NCBI GenBank assembly: GCA_963082975.1
Contig: OY720349.1
Span: forward strand, 64,540,501 to 64,604,500
Length of the DNA stretch: 64,000 nucleotides
From: Labia minor
Taxonomy: Eukaryota; Arthropoda; Insecta; Dermaptera; Spongiphoridae
Direction of reading: 5' to 3'
Part shown: positions 48,690 to 59,796 of the stretch, piece after piece
Position numbering within the stretch: the first letter of the stretch is position 1
How the letters are laid out: the number at the start of each line of letters is the position of its first letter
Program-made: the position numbers and the translations under genes
The notes under the pieces: generated by a model
The model's input: the letters and a program-made list of their open reading frames with translations, nothing else
The model's database searches: none
What the model was told of the DNA's origin: nothing

Positions 48690-51358
48690 TGAAAAACTTA
48701 TCTATCATGTGCTGGAATGCCAATGGGCTCCTTGGTAAAAAAGATGAACTCCAAGTCACTTTAAATCTAAACAATATAGATGTGTGTCTTATTTCGGAAA
48801 CACATGCAACCAGAGAAACAATATGTAAGATACGGGGTTATAAATTTTATCGTGCAAACCACCCGAGTAATCAGGCAAGAGGAGGAAGTGGTATACTGAT
48901 AAAAGAGGTAATTCATCATTATGAAGAAAACAAAATAGAAACAGAGAAAACTCAAATTACCGCTGTGACTATAAGGACTCGTGATCATCCTATAACAATA
49001 GCAAGCATTTATTGTCCCCCACGTCACAAGTTAACGAAATTGGAATATAAAAGTATTTTTGACCATCTTGGCAATCGATTTGTTCTTGGTGGCGACTTCA
49101 ATGCGAAACATACTTACTGGGGATCAAGACTTATCACAGATAAGGGAAGAGAATTGTACAAGGCAATATGTAATGAAAAATGCGATATAATGTCAACGGC
49201 AAAACCAACCTATTGGCCGTCGGATCCGAGAAAGATTCCAGACTTGATTGACTTTTTCATCACTCGAAATATATCTGCAAACTATGCCACTGTGGATGAA
49301 TGTAATGAATTAAGCTCTGATCATATGCCAATTGTTTTGACACTCAGCGACTCAATTATTAAAAAATCTTGCAATTATACTCTCGTTAACAAATTTACTG
49401 ACTGGGAAAGTTTTAAATTTGACCTAGCTCAACGAGTGAAGATTAATAGGCAAATGGTATCTCCGAATCAAATTGACCAAGAACTTGAAGAGCTTGTCTT
49501 GAATATACAAACGGCAGCGTGGACTAATACTCCTGAAATAAATAAAAGAAAATCACAAGGAATAAATTATCCTAAAGAAATTGTCAATCTTGTCCATGAA
49601 AAAAGAAGAGCACGGGATAAGTGGCATAGAACAAGGGCTCCATTGGATAAAACAAGATGGAATCAACTAAATGCTATACTTAGAAACAAGATAAAACAAA
49701 TAAAGAATGAATCAATTAATAGTTATATTAGACATTTAACTTATACTAAAGATACGGAATACTCACTCTGGAAAACAGTAAAGACTATTAAGAGACCGAT
49801 AACTCAATCACCACCTATAAGAGACACAAATAATAAATGGATCAAAGATAACCAAAGAAAAGCCGATGTTTTTGCTGAGTACCTTGAAAATATCTTCACT
49901 CCTAATCCTGCTGTGGATGGCGAGATACCACTCGAAACAATTACAACAATGGAGAAGGAAGTTGACATCCCGAAAGTGACGGTTCGAGAAATTGTTAGAA
50001 CCATTAAACATGAGATTAATCCAAAGAAGACTCCTGGTTATGATCTCATTACTGGGGAAGTCATTAAACACCTTCCACGTAAGGCGATAGTGAAAATGTC
50101 ACATATAATAAACTCAGCCCTAAAGATCAGGTATGTGCCTCAAATCTGGAAGATTGCTGAGGTGATTATGATTCATAAACTGGGAAAGCCATCTGAAAGC
50201 TGTGCGTCATACAGACCAATATCGCTCTTACCTGTATTATCCAAACTGTTCGAGAAGCTTCTTCAAAAAAGACTATTAATTATTTTAGAACAAAAAAAGT
50301 TAATTCCTGATCACCAATTTGGGTTTCGCAGGCAGCACTCCACCATTGAACAAGTGCATAGACTTGTACAGGTCATTGAAGATGCCTTGGAAAGTAGAAA
50401 AGTGTGTTCGGCGGTCTTCCTCGATGTTACCCAGGCATTTGATAGAGTCTGGCACCAAGGGCTGAAACTCAAGCTTTATAAAGTGCTCCCAGCAAAGTAC
50501 GCCGAAATATTAGAGTCTTATATATCAGACAGATTCTTCAGAGTACGCCAAGATGATGCATACTCTACATTAAAACATATCCGGGCTGGGGTGCCGCAGG
50601 GGAGCGTTCTAGGTCCACTGCTGTATCTACTTTATACAGCTGATCTACCGGAAATAGAAAGAAATACCACCGCAACGTTTGCGGATGACACGGCAATTTT
50701 GGCAATTGGAGATGACACGGAAGAGTCGGCAATGAAACTGAACCTCTCCATAACCAAGGTCCAAAAATGGACAAAAAAATGGAGGATCAGTTTAAATGAG
50801 ACCAAATCGGTACATGTGAACTTCACCAACCGAAGAATAAATTATGTGCCGATAATACTCAACAACAAAATCATACCATATGCCAATGAAGCAAAATACT
50901 TGGGAATGACATTAGATGCAAGGCTGCGCTGGAAAGCTCATGTCAAAAAAAAGAGAGACGAAATTAATATCAAATATAGAAAAATGTATTGGCTAATGGG
51001 GCGACATTCAGTCCTGTCTATTGATAGCAAATTATTGCTATATAAACAGGTCCTAAAGCCAGTGTGGACCTATGGTAGTCAGCTCTGGGGCTGTGCTGCA
51101 AAGAGCAATGTGCAAATCATCCAAAGATGTCAAAACAAAATACTAAGGGCCGTTGTCAATGCCCCTTGGTATATTCGTAACGAAGAACTTCACCAAGATC
51201 TTAAGATCGAGACAGTAAAAGAAGAAATTCAACGATTTGCAGCAGCTCATCAAATTAGACTGCAAAGGCATACAAACACTGAGGCCGTTCGACTCCTTGA
51301 CGTAGCCAACCAGACGAGAAGATTAAAAAGGAATAAACCTCACGAACTAATGGATTAA
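48689..51358 (+). CDS. LINE ORF2: APE endonuclease and reverse transcriptase
   Basis: 889 residues. The N-terminal 220 residues are an APE-type endonuclease: WNANGL (9-14), E37 in ISETHA, GGDFNAKH (134-141), and SSDHMPIV (209-216) with the catalytic D211-H212 pair. The reverse transcriptase follows, with SYRPISLLPVLSKLFEKLL, FLDVTQAFDRVWH (catalytic D near 578), GVPQGSVLGPLLYLLYTADL and FADD at 664-667. The C-terminal part (WTYGSQLWGC, RCQNKILRAVV) is the usual thumb and tail; there is no RNase H domain. The protein nicks target DNA and copies the element RNA from the exposed end. Every catalytic motif I can check is present and the frame is unbroken, so it may be functional. Base composition is less AT-rich than the flanks, as expected for selected coding sequence. 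Confidence 0.95.
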   Translation: MKNLSIMCWNANGLLGKKDELQVTLNLNNIDVCLISETHATRETICKIRGYKFYRANHPSNQARGGSGILIKEVIHHYEENKIETEKTQITAVTIRTRDHPITIASIYCPPRHKLTKLEYKSIFDHLGNRFVLGGDFNAKHTYWGSRLITDKGRELYKAICNEKCDIMSTAKPTYWPSDPRKIPDLIDFFITRNISANYATVDECNELSSDHMPIVLTLSDSIIKKSCNYTLVNKFTDWESFKFDLAQRVKINRQMVSPNQIDQELEELVLNIQTAAWTNTPEINKRKSQGINYPKEIVNLVHEKRRARDKWHRTRAPLDKTRWNQLNAILRNKIKQIKNESINSYIRHLTYTKDTEYSLWKTVKTIKRPITQSPPIRDTNNKWIKDNQRKADVFAEYLENIFTPNPAVDGEIPLETITTMEKEVDIPKVTVREIVRTIKHEINPKKTPGYDLITGEVIKHLPRKAIVKMSHIINSALKIRYVPQIWKIAEVIMIHKLGKPSESCASYRPISLLPVLSKLFEKLLQKRLLIILEQKKLIPDHQFGFRRQHSTIEQVHRLVQVIEDALESRKVCSAVFLDVTQAFDRVWHQGLKLKLYKVLPAKYAEILESYISDRFFRVRQDDAYSTLKHIRAGVPQGSVLGPLLYLLYTADLPEIERNTTATFADDTAILAIGDDTEESAMKLNLSITKVQKWTKKWRISLNETKSVHVNFTNRRINYVPIILNNKIIPYANEAKYLGMTLDARLRWKAHVKKKRDEINIKYRKMYWLMGRHSVLSIDSKLLLYKQVLKPVWTYGSQLWGCAAKSNVQIIQRCQNKILRAVVNAPWYIRNEELHQDLKIETVKEEIQRFAAAHQIRLQRHTNTEAVRLLDVANQTRRLKRNKPHELMD

Positions 51359-51463
51359 ACTGCTCATGTTTGCATGTTTTTGAAAGAATAAGTTTATATA
51401 TTTTCTTTAAATAAATATCACTTATTAGTTAAGGTATATAACTAGATTGTGATTTGTAAAATA

Positions 51464-51497
<34 letters not shown>
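51359..51497 (+). other. LINE 3' UTR and poly(A) tail
   Basis: About 110 bp with AATAAA-like signals at about 51410 and 51460, followed by 29 uninterrupted A residues (51469-51497). Confidence 0.85.
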
Positions 51498-51499
<2 letters not shown>

Positions 51500-51510
51500 A
51501 TTGAAATTTT
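51498..51510 (+). repeat. Likely target-site duplication of the LINE, right copy
   Basis: TTATTGAAATTTT, identical to 46780-46792 and contiguous with the poly(A) tail. Confidence 0.6.
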
Positions 51511-52852
51511 AATGACAGTTTATTAGCCAAACCATTGGCCCCACTCATTAATCATCCATCTGAAAATTTCTACCAATATTCATTCTTTTCAAAGAAATTC
51601 AAACAGGGTGCATAAAGACATTTACATAGGAGAATTGCTTGCTAATGTAAGTAACGACTTGAATCATGAACATATCTATTTTGGTAAGGAATATATTTTA
51701 TTATTCTAATAAATAAACAAGAGATGGTTGATCGAATTTGATGAAATTCCATTATTGTATTCTGTTGATCTTAGATTTATAGGTAGATAGATAGCTGGGC
51801 TATTTATTTATTCAATAAATTATAAATGATAAAATAATCTTGTACTTTCTTAGTTATATATCTTTTTCTTACATTGTGTTTTTCTTTCTAGAGAAATTAT
51901 TAAAGTTATTAATCTTAATGTCCTCATCTCGTTTCATCATTATACAATTATAGTTAAATTAAAATAAATAACTCAAAAATGTTTTTTAATTTTTAAATTC
52001 ATTTGGTTTGTAATAATACTTTTATATGAAAACAAAAAAAAAATATTTGACTTCATTCACTGGGAATTGAACACAAATATTGAAAAATATATAAAATGAA
52101 TAATAATATAATAATCATCTATAGAATATTTATAATTAGAAATGTTATTAATAATAAATATTCAATTTCAGAGAAAACTAAAATAGCTATAAATTGTTAT
52201 ATTTATATAATAACAAAAAATAAATAACAAAATTTTTATAATAAGTTATCATTTGCATGATTATTATTCATTTATTCAAATAATAAAACATTAACTGAAT
52301 ATTAAAATAAATAAATAAATAATATTAAATGAATTGATTAATTATTTCTATTATAATTGAAGAATAATTAAATAATAATTAGAATGACACGTTTGAGTGA
52401 TTTTGTATTATATTTATTATCTATGAATTTTTATAAAAATTGATGAGAGAGAGAAAAAAAATACAAGCAACAACTGACTAGAGAGATCTAAAAACATAAA
52501 TAGTATTTTGATTTGAAGTTAAAAAGGGTGAAAAAATAAAAAGACTGTCGTTCAGGAAATGAAATAAAGATAGCCAATGGTCCAATGGAAAATAACATAT
52601 TTTATATGATGAATATATGTAGGTGAATATATATATACGTATGTTTATTTGTGTGTGTGTTGGAGAGTGAGAGTAATAGGATAGAAGAGATGGTGATGGT
52701 GACGAGGGGGTCTGGAATGTTAATAGCTATTGTGACATTGTGGCAGAAGTGGTTTTTGTTTTTTTTTTCTGTTTTTATATATACAATCATGATGATTGAT
52801 GTTGCTTATCCGGGATTAGAAATTGTATGTAGATCCTGTTATTATTATTCTG

Positions 52853-52885
<33 letters not shown>

Positions 52886-53740
52886 GTATTTGGAAATATA
52901 ATCGTTCTTTTATATAAGCAATATAGAATGTCATAAACAAGAAAATGGATAGAGTTTTTGCATATTTAAGGGATCTAGGTTAGAATGGTGTTATTTATTA
53001 ATTCTAAGCTTATAAATTGTTATATGAGAGTATAAAATTATATAAATTAATCTATCCACTCTCTTCCCTTCTTCGTTGGATTGTTAATCATCTATATTAT
53101 TTAAATTGTTTGAAGAAGAAATAATAAAAATGGAAAGAAATGACAAATAATTTATTTACTTTGAAGAAAGTATTAAGTTAAATTTCTATAAAATTATTTT
53201 AATTGAGTTTTATGTTAAATTTTTGTACTATTTCTATAACCAAGGCTATGTTGAGCAAACAATTTAAAGATAGTTATGAGATTATTAGGAGAAGTTAAAA
53301 AGGGCCTGAAGATAGTACAGGATAAAAACAATAGCACTTCAAGGATATAATTTAATTAGTTTTTTTTTCAGAAGATTCTGTTATTTTTTGAATTTTTTAA
53401 AAGGAATAGGTATTATTTAATTTATTTATCCAAATATATAAAGTTCATGACTATCATTCATTAAAAATAATATGGTTGTATAACTACTAGAGGATTATTT
53501 TCTGTCTGTAAAGGATTAAAACATAACCTTACTGTTCTTGACAGTTATTTTGAAATAAATGATATTACAAAAAAAAAAAAATATGAATAGAACATTGAAA
53601 AAAAATAATAAAATTCGCTACTGGATCTAATATATAATTTAAAGAAATTACCCTCTTCTCAATTTGTCACTACCATTCACGATCACACTCATTTTTTTCT
53701 CTCTCTTTTGTTCCTTTTCTTTTTTTTTTTTATTTTCTCT
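51511..53740. other. AT-rich stretch, nothing recognised
   Basis: A patch of mixed sequence at 52640-52760 (GGTGATGGTGACGAGGGGG) and a (TA)n run at about 52864-52884. Frames in this part pass through simple repeats and are not credible genes. Confidence 0.5.
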
Positions 53741-53789
53741 TTATGAATGCTTTTCAATAAGTTGAAAATCCAGTATATTTTTGTGATTG

Positions 53790-54200
53790 AATTTTGGTGT
53801 TGCCCTTACTACCAGCAAGACGACCCTGAGCTCTTTGTATGTTTCGAGAAGAGGGTTTTTTCTCTGGTATGGTCCTTGAGCGGCCGACCACTACCAAGTT
53901 CTCTTGATAGCGCTCGGGTACTTGCTACCAATAGGACGGTATCGAATTTCGATATTTCTTGCAAAAGCCATACGGCGCTCAGTGGGTGACGGAACAGTGG
54001 TGGGGGATAACGAAGGGGCGTCAGGAGGGATTCTTGTCTTATTCTAGAAAACGATATTGAGCTGAATTTAGGCACCCCACCAACACTTGCTCTTTCTTTC
54101 CATCTTGCTGAGAAAACTCCTCTTTTTTTATCTATTCGACCCGTCCGCCCCTTGGGACTTTTGTCGAGCAATGTTGTCGAACTGCAAATTGAATTAACAA
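53790..54200. promoter_or_regulatory. GC-elevated island, unrecognised exon or regulatory DNA
   Basis: About 400 bp of balanced composition. On the plus strand, after the pyrimidine-rich TTGCCCTTACTACCAG, a frame reads QDDPELFVCFEKRVFSLVWS and ends within 60 codons at 53989. On the minus strand a 150-codon frame spans 53809-54261 and begins in (TA)n. Neither matches a family I know. The acceptor-like CAG before the plus frame makes an exon thinkable, but nothing more. Confidence 0.25.
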
Positions 54201-54210
54201 GCCTCTCTTT

Positions 54211-54211
<1 letters not shown>

Positions 54212-54248
<37 letters not shown>

Positions 54249-54299
54249 AAGAAAGCTCCAAAGTTCACTTCTCTTAAATAGCTTGAGGATAATATATAC

Positions 54300-54348
<49 letters not shown>
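54212..54348. repeat. Two (TA)n microsatellites
   Basis: (TA)n at about 54212-54245 and again at about 54290-54348 with CA interruptions, separated by roughly 45 bp. Confidence 0.95.
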
Positions 54349-54351
<3 letters not shown>

Positions 54352-55284
54352 GTGTTTTTTTGGTTGGAAAATTTCTTCATTACAAATTCATTCATGAATT
54401 AGAGAAATGTATTAATCAAATTAAATTAAGAATACGAGGGGTAAAAATGCAAATGCAATTCTCATCAACCTTACTAGGACTTGTTGAATTTAATAAATCT
54501 CTTTCACAACGTCTTGACAATATCTGTAATATTAATTTTATTTTATGAAACTTTTGTAATTTCTTTTTTTTTTTTAATGTTTATAATAAAAAGAAATACA
54601 TACAAAAAGTTATTTCTCTAGTTACCAATACTCAGGTAATCATTCAATACTAATTATTTTTTTTCTATAATTTATCCTATTTCTATTCCTTAATAATAAT
54701 ATATTTATAATAATTTGATGATAATACGCTGATCTTAATTAGAAACACTAAAAATAATTAAATTTATATACTGATTTACTGCTAAACCAGAATCAATGCC
54801 TTACTTTTTGAATCTCTCTCTGTTACGCCCACCATTTTGAATATTCTACCGGTGCCCTTAGAAGTTTCAATTTGTCTCTAACGACAAATTATTAACAAGT
54901 TATGAGAGAGTAAAGGAACAATTTTGAAATAGTCCCGAAAGTCGTTCAACTGCCTTGAATTGACTTCAAAAGACAATTTAGTAATAAATCAAACTGAATT
55001 TTGATCCCGATGGTCATTTTAACTTATTAGTTATTAAATATTTGATAAAATAAATAATATATATTACTTACCAAATAAATCTTAAACGTATAATATTTTA
55101 TATTTTATTAATTTTTATATTTTTTATTTTTTTTGTATAAATAATAATTTTATTTTAAATTTTTAACATTTTTGTTTCAAATTTTTCATTTTTTACAATT
55201 AAAAGAAGTTTCAAAATATTTAATAATATTTGTTAACGCAAGGGTAAAATATTACGTTAATAATTTTTAATTAATTCAAATACG
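54349..55284. other. AT-rich stretch, nothing recognised
   Basis: A more complex patch at 54800-55010 (GTTACGCCCACCATTTTG, CCCGAAAGTCGTTCAACTG) has no ORF and no match I recognise. Confidence 0.45.
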
Positions 55285-56040
55285 GTTTGTTAAGGTCGCC
55301 AGCCAATCTTATATTTAAAAAAAGATTAGCGAAACCTTTTAATTCAAGTAATACTTACAAAGTGGACTAAATTAGACTAAGATATCTCTTAATTATATAA
55401 GAAATATCCTAATCGTCTCAAGGTGACCCGAAGAATTGCAGACACTTGGCTTTCAACTTTTATTTAAAGAAATACAAATTAAAAACACTGGAAGGTCCCC
55501 CAAACCACAATCAATTCAACTCACCTGCCTCTTAAAGGAATAAGCAAATAATAAAAACAAAACTCAATTTCTTTTTCTGATATATTTCTAAAACTAAACT
55601 TTGTAAAAAACAATGTATAATTAAGTGAAATATAAAAAGAATATAAAAACTAATCTCTTAAGCTTAAAACAAATTAATTAAACAAACTAAATTATAAACA
55701 AATTTGAGGTCGAGCCATATAGAAATAGAGAAATTCATCAGTGGACATCAAATGCAAAATATTTCAAATTATAATTTATATTCAAAAAACAAATTTAATC
55801 AATATATAAATTTCAATACAACCTGAACAGCAATAATTAAAGGAGGGGAGAATTTTGCAAACCTTAATGGTTTCCGTTCCAAAATACAAACAGAACGGTC
55901 TTCAAATATGACCCTCTTCCACGAGAGACCAAGGCAAATAGATCGAATCACCACGTGAGATTTGTACACCAGAACAACGACCAAAGGCCCAGAAAACTCT
56001 GGACGGTAAAAAATATTCAAATTTCTCAACCCTTATCTCC
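55285..56040 (+). repeat. Possible LTR-type repeat remnant (copy 2)
   Basis: Begins GTTTGTTAAGGTCGCCAGCC and shares this and the next bases with 28029. Further on are CTCAAGGTGACCCGAAGAAT and, near 55850-56020, a second patch of balanced composition (CGTTCCAAAATACAAACAGA, ATCACCACGTGAGATTTG). Whether the whole block is one element is unclear; no right end was found. A 76-codon minus-strand frame at 55799-56029 has no recognisable features. Confidence 0.3.
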
Positions 56041-57060
56041 TCTGCCAGCTTTTCAAAATTTAAAAATAACTAATTTGCTTAAACAATATTCCTAATATTA
56101 TTAATATTGCTTGATTGACTGAATATACTCCTTTTATTGTAAAAAAATAATTTTCTTTATTAAAATAAAATATATAAATCAAAACAATATTGTCATATAT
56201 AATTCAGTTATCCATGGAATCCGATGTAAAATCAAGCCCCATTTAGTCTCGGATGTTTTTCAGTAAGGAAAAATTGCATTCTGGCCCAAGAAGATCACTT
56301 TTAGGGGCTCGTATCAGTCATGTCCAAATATATTCCAAGATATGCAGTTTTAAAGTTATTGACTTGAAAACATTTTCGTTTCAGATGCGATGAACAAAAA
56401 TCAACCATCTTCCAAAAGTACACATATCAAATACTTTCAGATGATTGAATAAATTTAATTAATGATACTTATTAAAATAATAATCTGAGTTATATTCTTT
56501 TAAAATAAGCAATTTAAATAATTAATTTATATATAATGAATAAACTATGTAATTTTCATTTTTTTCGAATGATACACTAATCTAAGGAAGATATTTCACA
56601 CACTTGATTAAGAATCCAATGTTTACATAAAGAATAGCTGTTTAAAACTGAACTTAATGTATTGTCATTTTCATGAATTGATAGTATTATTTAATTTTGA
56701 ATTTATAATCTATAAACTAAACTTCTAAGTAAAACAATTATTTAATCAAAAATTAATTTCTATCTAGATATTTCATTTATAAATGTCATTTATTACATCA
56801 TTGATAATTAAGGAGAAATTCATGGAAGCGTTTACCGATGACATTATACTTTAAATAATCTTCTAAGAAATATTTTTTGTCAAATGAGTTACATTTTTTA
56901 TTAAATAAATAGGCCTTTGTTAAATGACTGATTAATATTGTATGAATTTTCACATAAAGATCACTCCACCAAGTAGACAACGATTAAAAACATTTAAATT
57001 TAACCTTAAACTAACTGCGTGTCATCGAACTCAATCTAACCGTATTTCAATAACACTTTC
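56041..57060. other. AT-rich stretch, nothing recognised
   Basis: A patch at 56210-56400 (TTAGTCTCGGATG, AGGGGCTCGTATCAGTC) is less AT-rich and unassigned. Confidence 0.45.
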
Positions 57061-57093
57061 AGAGTTGGTTTCAGACCTTTGATGCTTGGTTTC

Positions 57094-57285
57094 TTATGTT
57101 TTTGCCCTCCGGATGGATGCATTCGCTCCTTTGAATTCAGCAAACCTCCCCTCAACTGTTGCTACGATCAGAGAAAGTGCCATGCTCCCCCTGACAATCA
57201 ATGACGACCAGTAGCCGATTTCGTCCAAAGGAAATAATGCCAAATCACTTTCCGCGATGGTCTTGTTAAGAATAAAATTTGACAT
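57094..57285 (-). CDS. Possible short coding exon, unrecognised
   Basis: A minus-strand frame of 63 codons with markedly higher GC than its flanks. It reads MSNFILNKTIAESDLALFPL, then a hydrophobic stretch (YWSSLIVRGSMALSLIVATV, a possible membrane segment at about 25-44), then a basic end (ANASIRRAKT). No domain is recognised. The composition step at both ends suggests real coding or conserved DNA, but an intact gene of this size is doubtful; it may be one exon or a transposon fragment. Confidence 0.3.
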   Translation of the reverse strand: MSNFILNKTIAESDLALFPLDEIGYWSSLIVRGSMALSLIVATVEGRFAEFKGANASIRRAKT

Positions 57286-57289
57286 ATTG

Positions 57290-57870
57290 TAAGTGGAGTA
57301 TAAAATTCATATCTTTTTGGTTACATTATATATTATAATCTATTAAATTAATATAGTAGTTTCAAATAAAAAAATATAAATATAATTTCTTTGAAATGAA
57401 TTGGAAAACTGAATTTAAATATATAAAAAACAATGTAAATATATATAATTTGGAATAATTAGATTATACTCATATCCAATTTATTTATGTTAAGTTTATT
57501 ATTAAAATCGATTATAAAAAATAATAAATTTATAATAGAAATATATTCAAATTAAAAAAAAAATACATGCTAATTCATATACATATGAACCAATTGGTAG
57601 AATTTTTTATATTAAATTTTATATTGATAATAAGCCATCAAACGGAATTATATTCATAATTAATTAAATTAAATGAAGGTAGATATAAATAATACAAAAA
57701 AAAAAATTCCAATCGATTATTAATGCCCATCTATAATAGAATTTTATTTTGATTAATTTTAATTATGGTCCTTGTTGATAGTATATAGCGAATTAATATA
57801 ACGAATATATAGGAGATGAATTATTCTTATTTTAGTATTTTTTTTTAATTAATTAATAATATCAACTTAT
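57290..57870. other. AT-rich stretch, nothing recognised
   Basis: Almost pure AT sequence without coding signal. Confidence 0.5.
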
Positions 57871-57874
57871 AGAA

Positions 57875-58122
57875 GAGTGTTTCTCAAATTTTTAATATTC
57901 GCGGCACAGCTTTCTATCATAATTTTTATCGCGCTCCCCACTTCTAATAAAATGTAAAACAATTATAATTTACATATATTGGTATTTTGGATTCTGTTTT
58001 GAAAATATTTTTAATTGCTAAAAAAATTTTCTGTGTTGGTGTCCTTTTCTTTCAGTCAATCCATTTTTCTTAAATAATATTTTCTTTTAGACATTCCGGC
58101 TCCATTGATTGAGAACCGCTTT
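57875..58122. mobile_element. hAT-type MITE, about 248 bp
   Basis: The left end GAGTGTTTCTCAAATTTTT and the right end ATTGAGAACCGCTT are inverted repeats of the CAGTGGTTCTCAA type common to hAT transposons. Just inside the left end is CGCGGCACAGC and then ATCGCGCTCCCC, also typical of this MITE type. There is no ORF and no clear 8-bp duplication (TTATAGAA versus TGGAATAC), so it is an old copy. Confidence 0.7.
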
Positions 58123-59040
58123 TGGAATACAATAGAATTAGTCACTATTATTATTTATTTAGAAATAAAATATGAAAAATTCCCCAATTAAAAATTATAT
58201 AAATTAATAAAAATAAATATATATAAAATATAGTATCGAGAGATCGATTTAATTGAAACCTCAAAAATTAAAATTAGAAGAAATTATTAATAAAATAAAT
58301 AATAAAATTGAGAACATAAAACTGGATGTAGTATATTTATTAAAGTAGGACCACGTATAATCCTATTTAGGAGTGGTACTATCATAATAATAAAAACCAA
58401 CAGAAAAATCATTCAAATATTGGAAATAAGTGGTTTCTACATTAAAATGAATTTCAAATAAAAATAAATTACTTTCATATTGAAATTTAGTTATGAATAT
58501 CAGGTCCTTAACTTTTTTTAGAGATTACTCAATAACGACGGGAAACCGGAGTAAATTACAATGAAACTTTTCCAAGAATGCAAAATCATCAAATTAAAAA
58601 AGTAAAAAATTTAAAAACCTTAATAAAAACAACAATATATATGTGTTTCTTTTCAGTCAAATACTCACAGTTAATCAATTTTCTTAAATAATATATTCTC
58701 TTACAATTAGATATTTTCGCTTCTCTCTTTAAATCTTTTTATTTAGTCTAGTATATATATAATATATCCGATCTTAAGTATAAATATTAACAAATATTTT
58801 TAACATTACTTTAATGCATTAGTGTAATTAATAATATTATGGACTAAAATTAGAGGTAATAAAAATAAATGATTACTTAAAAGTAAAGTCTTAAATATAT
58901 ACTAATATGTAAAATTTATTCATAGATTTAGAGCTTATTTTAGGGTAAATGTAAGTTTTTCAACCTAAAAAGTTTATTGTATTTTCTAATATTTTTTTTT
59001 TTACTTCAAAAATTTCTTATCTTGAAGAACTAATTATTTT
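58123..59040. other. AT-rich stretch, nothing recognised
   Basis: No coding signal. TTTCTTTTCAGTCAA at about 58646 resembles CTTTTCTTTCAGTCAATCC inside the hAT MITE (about 58046), and both are followed by TTTTCTTAAATAATAT, so a second partial MITE copy may lie at 58640-58720. Confidence 0.4.
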
Positions 59041-59049
59041 AGATTATAG

Positions 59050-59053
<4 letters not shown>

Positions 59054-59084
<31 letters not shown>

Positions 59085-59210
59085 TTGTGGTTAATAAATT
59101 TCTTTTCAGATTTTTTATTTTTTCTCTTTCCTTCTTCACTCCATTCTTTTTAATCAACTCAAGTAGTTTTAAATTTTTTTTTATATACTTAAACCCCCTC
59201 AAGATATACT

Positions 59211-59258
<48 letters not shown>

Positions 59259-59372
59259 AGTTATAAAAGGGAGTTGATATGATTAATGAGATTTTCATTA
59301 GGTTAAGAAAAAATATACTTTGAAAAGTTTATATGCCTTATATATATATATATATATACATCAGTGTATATG

Positions 59373-59407
<35 letters not shown>

Positions 59408-59796
59408 AGGAAACTAAATACTTTGAAACATCCTTATAATCTTTGCAGATCAAATATTATTGATACGAAATCTATATTAATATATATATATATTTTAAGA
59501 AAATGTGTTTAATTTTCAAAATCTCATATGCATTATTACCTATTTTCAAACTGATAAGATTAATGACATTTTTTAAAATGATACAAAAGCATTAAGTATA
59601 ATTTCCTTACTTTGAAAAGTTTAAATTTAGTTTCTTTTCTTATCAAAAATCATAAAACACTTTATCATACTTTTAATATTATAATTTTTTTCTTTATTTA
59701 TCCATTTAAATTCCTAACTTGTGATGTAATTTATTTAATTTTATCCTATTCTCTTGATTAATGAGCAAATATTTATATATATATATATATATTATA
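59054..59796. repeat. Cluster of long (TA)n tracts
   Basis: (TA)n tracts at about 59054-59081, 59214-59251, 59341-59358, 59373-59404, 59480-59493 and 59774-59796, separated by unique AT-rich DNA. Long TA tracts extrude cruciforms and vary in length easily. Confidence 0.95.

Larger units (their letters stand above)
46793..51497 (+). mobile_element. Full-length Jockey-clade LINE, about 4.7 kb
   Basis: Order: a 5' UTR of about 390 bp starting CAGTTCAGTTTTGGCATTCA, ORF1 (47184-48689), ORF2 (48689-51358), a 110-bp 3' UTR and 29 A residues (51469-51497). A 13-bp direct repeat flanks it. Both ORFs are free of stops and frameshifts and keep their catalytic motifs. Clade assignment rests on the ORF1 PRE_C2HC-plus-knuckle design and the APE endonuclease + RT order without RNase H. 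The start at 46793 is inferred from the duplication only. The intact state and uniform A tail suggest recent insertion. Confidence 0.85.

Noticed and set aside
47478-50829. Several minus-strand frames of 60-87 codons inside the LINE
   Set aside because: They are antisense shadows of ORF1 and ORF2.
54132-54395. 87-codon minus-strand frame rich in Tyr-Ile
   Set aside because: Translation of (TA)n microsatellites.
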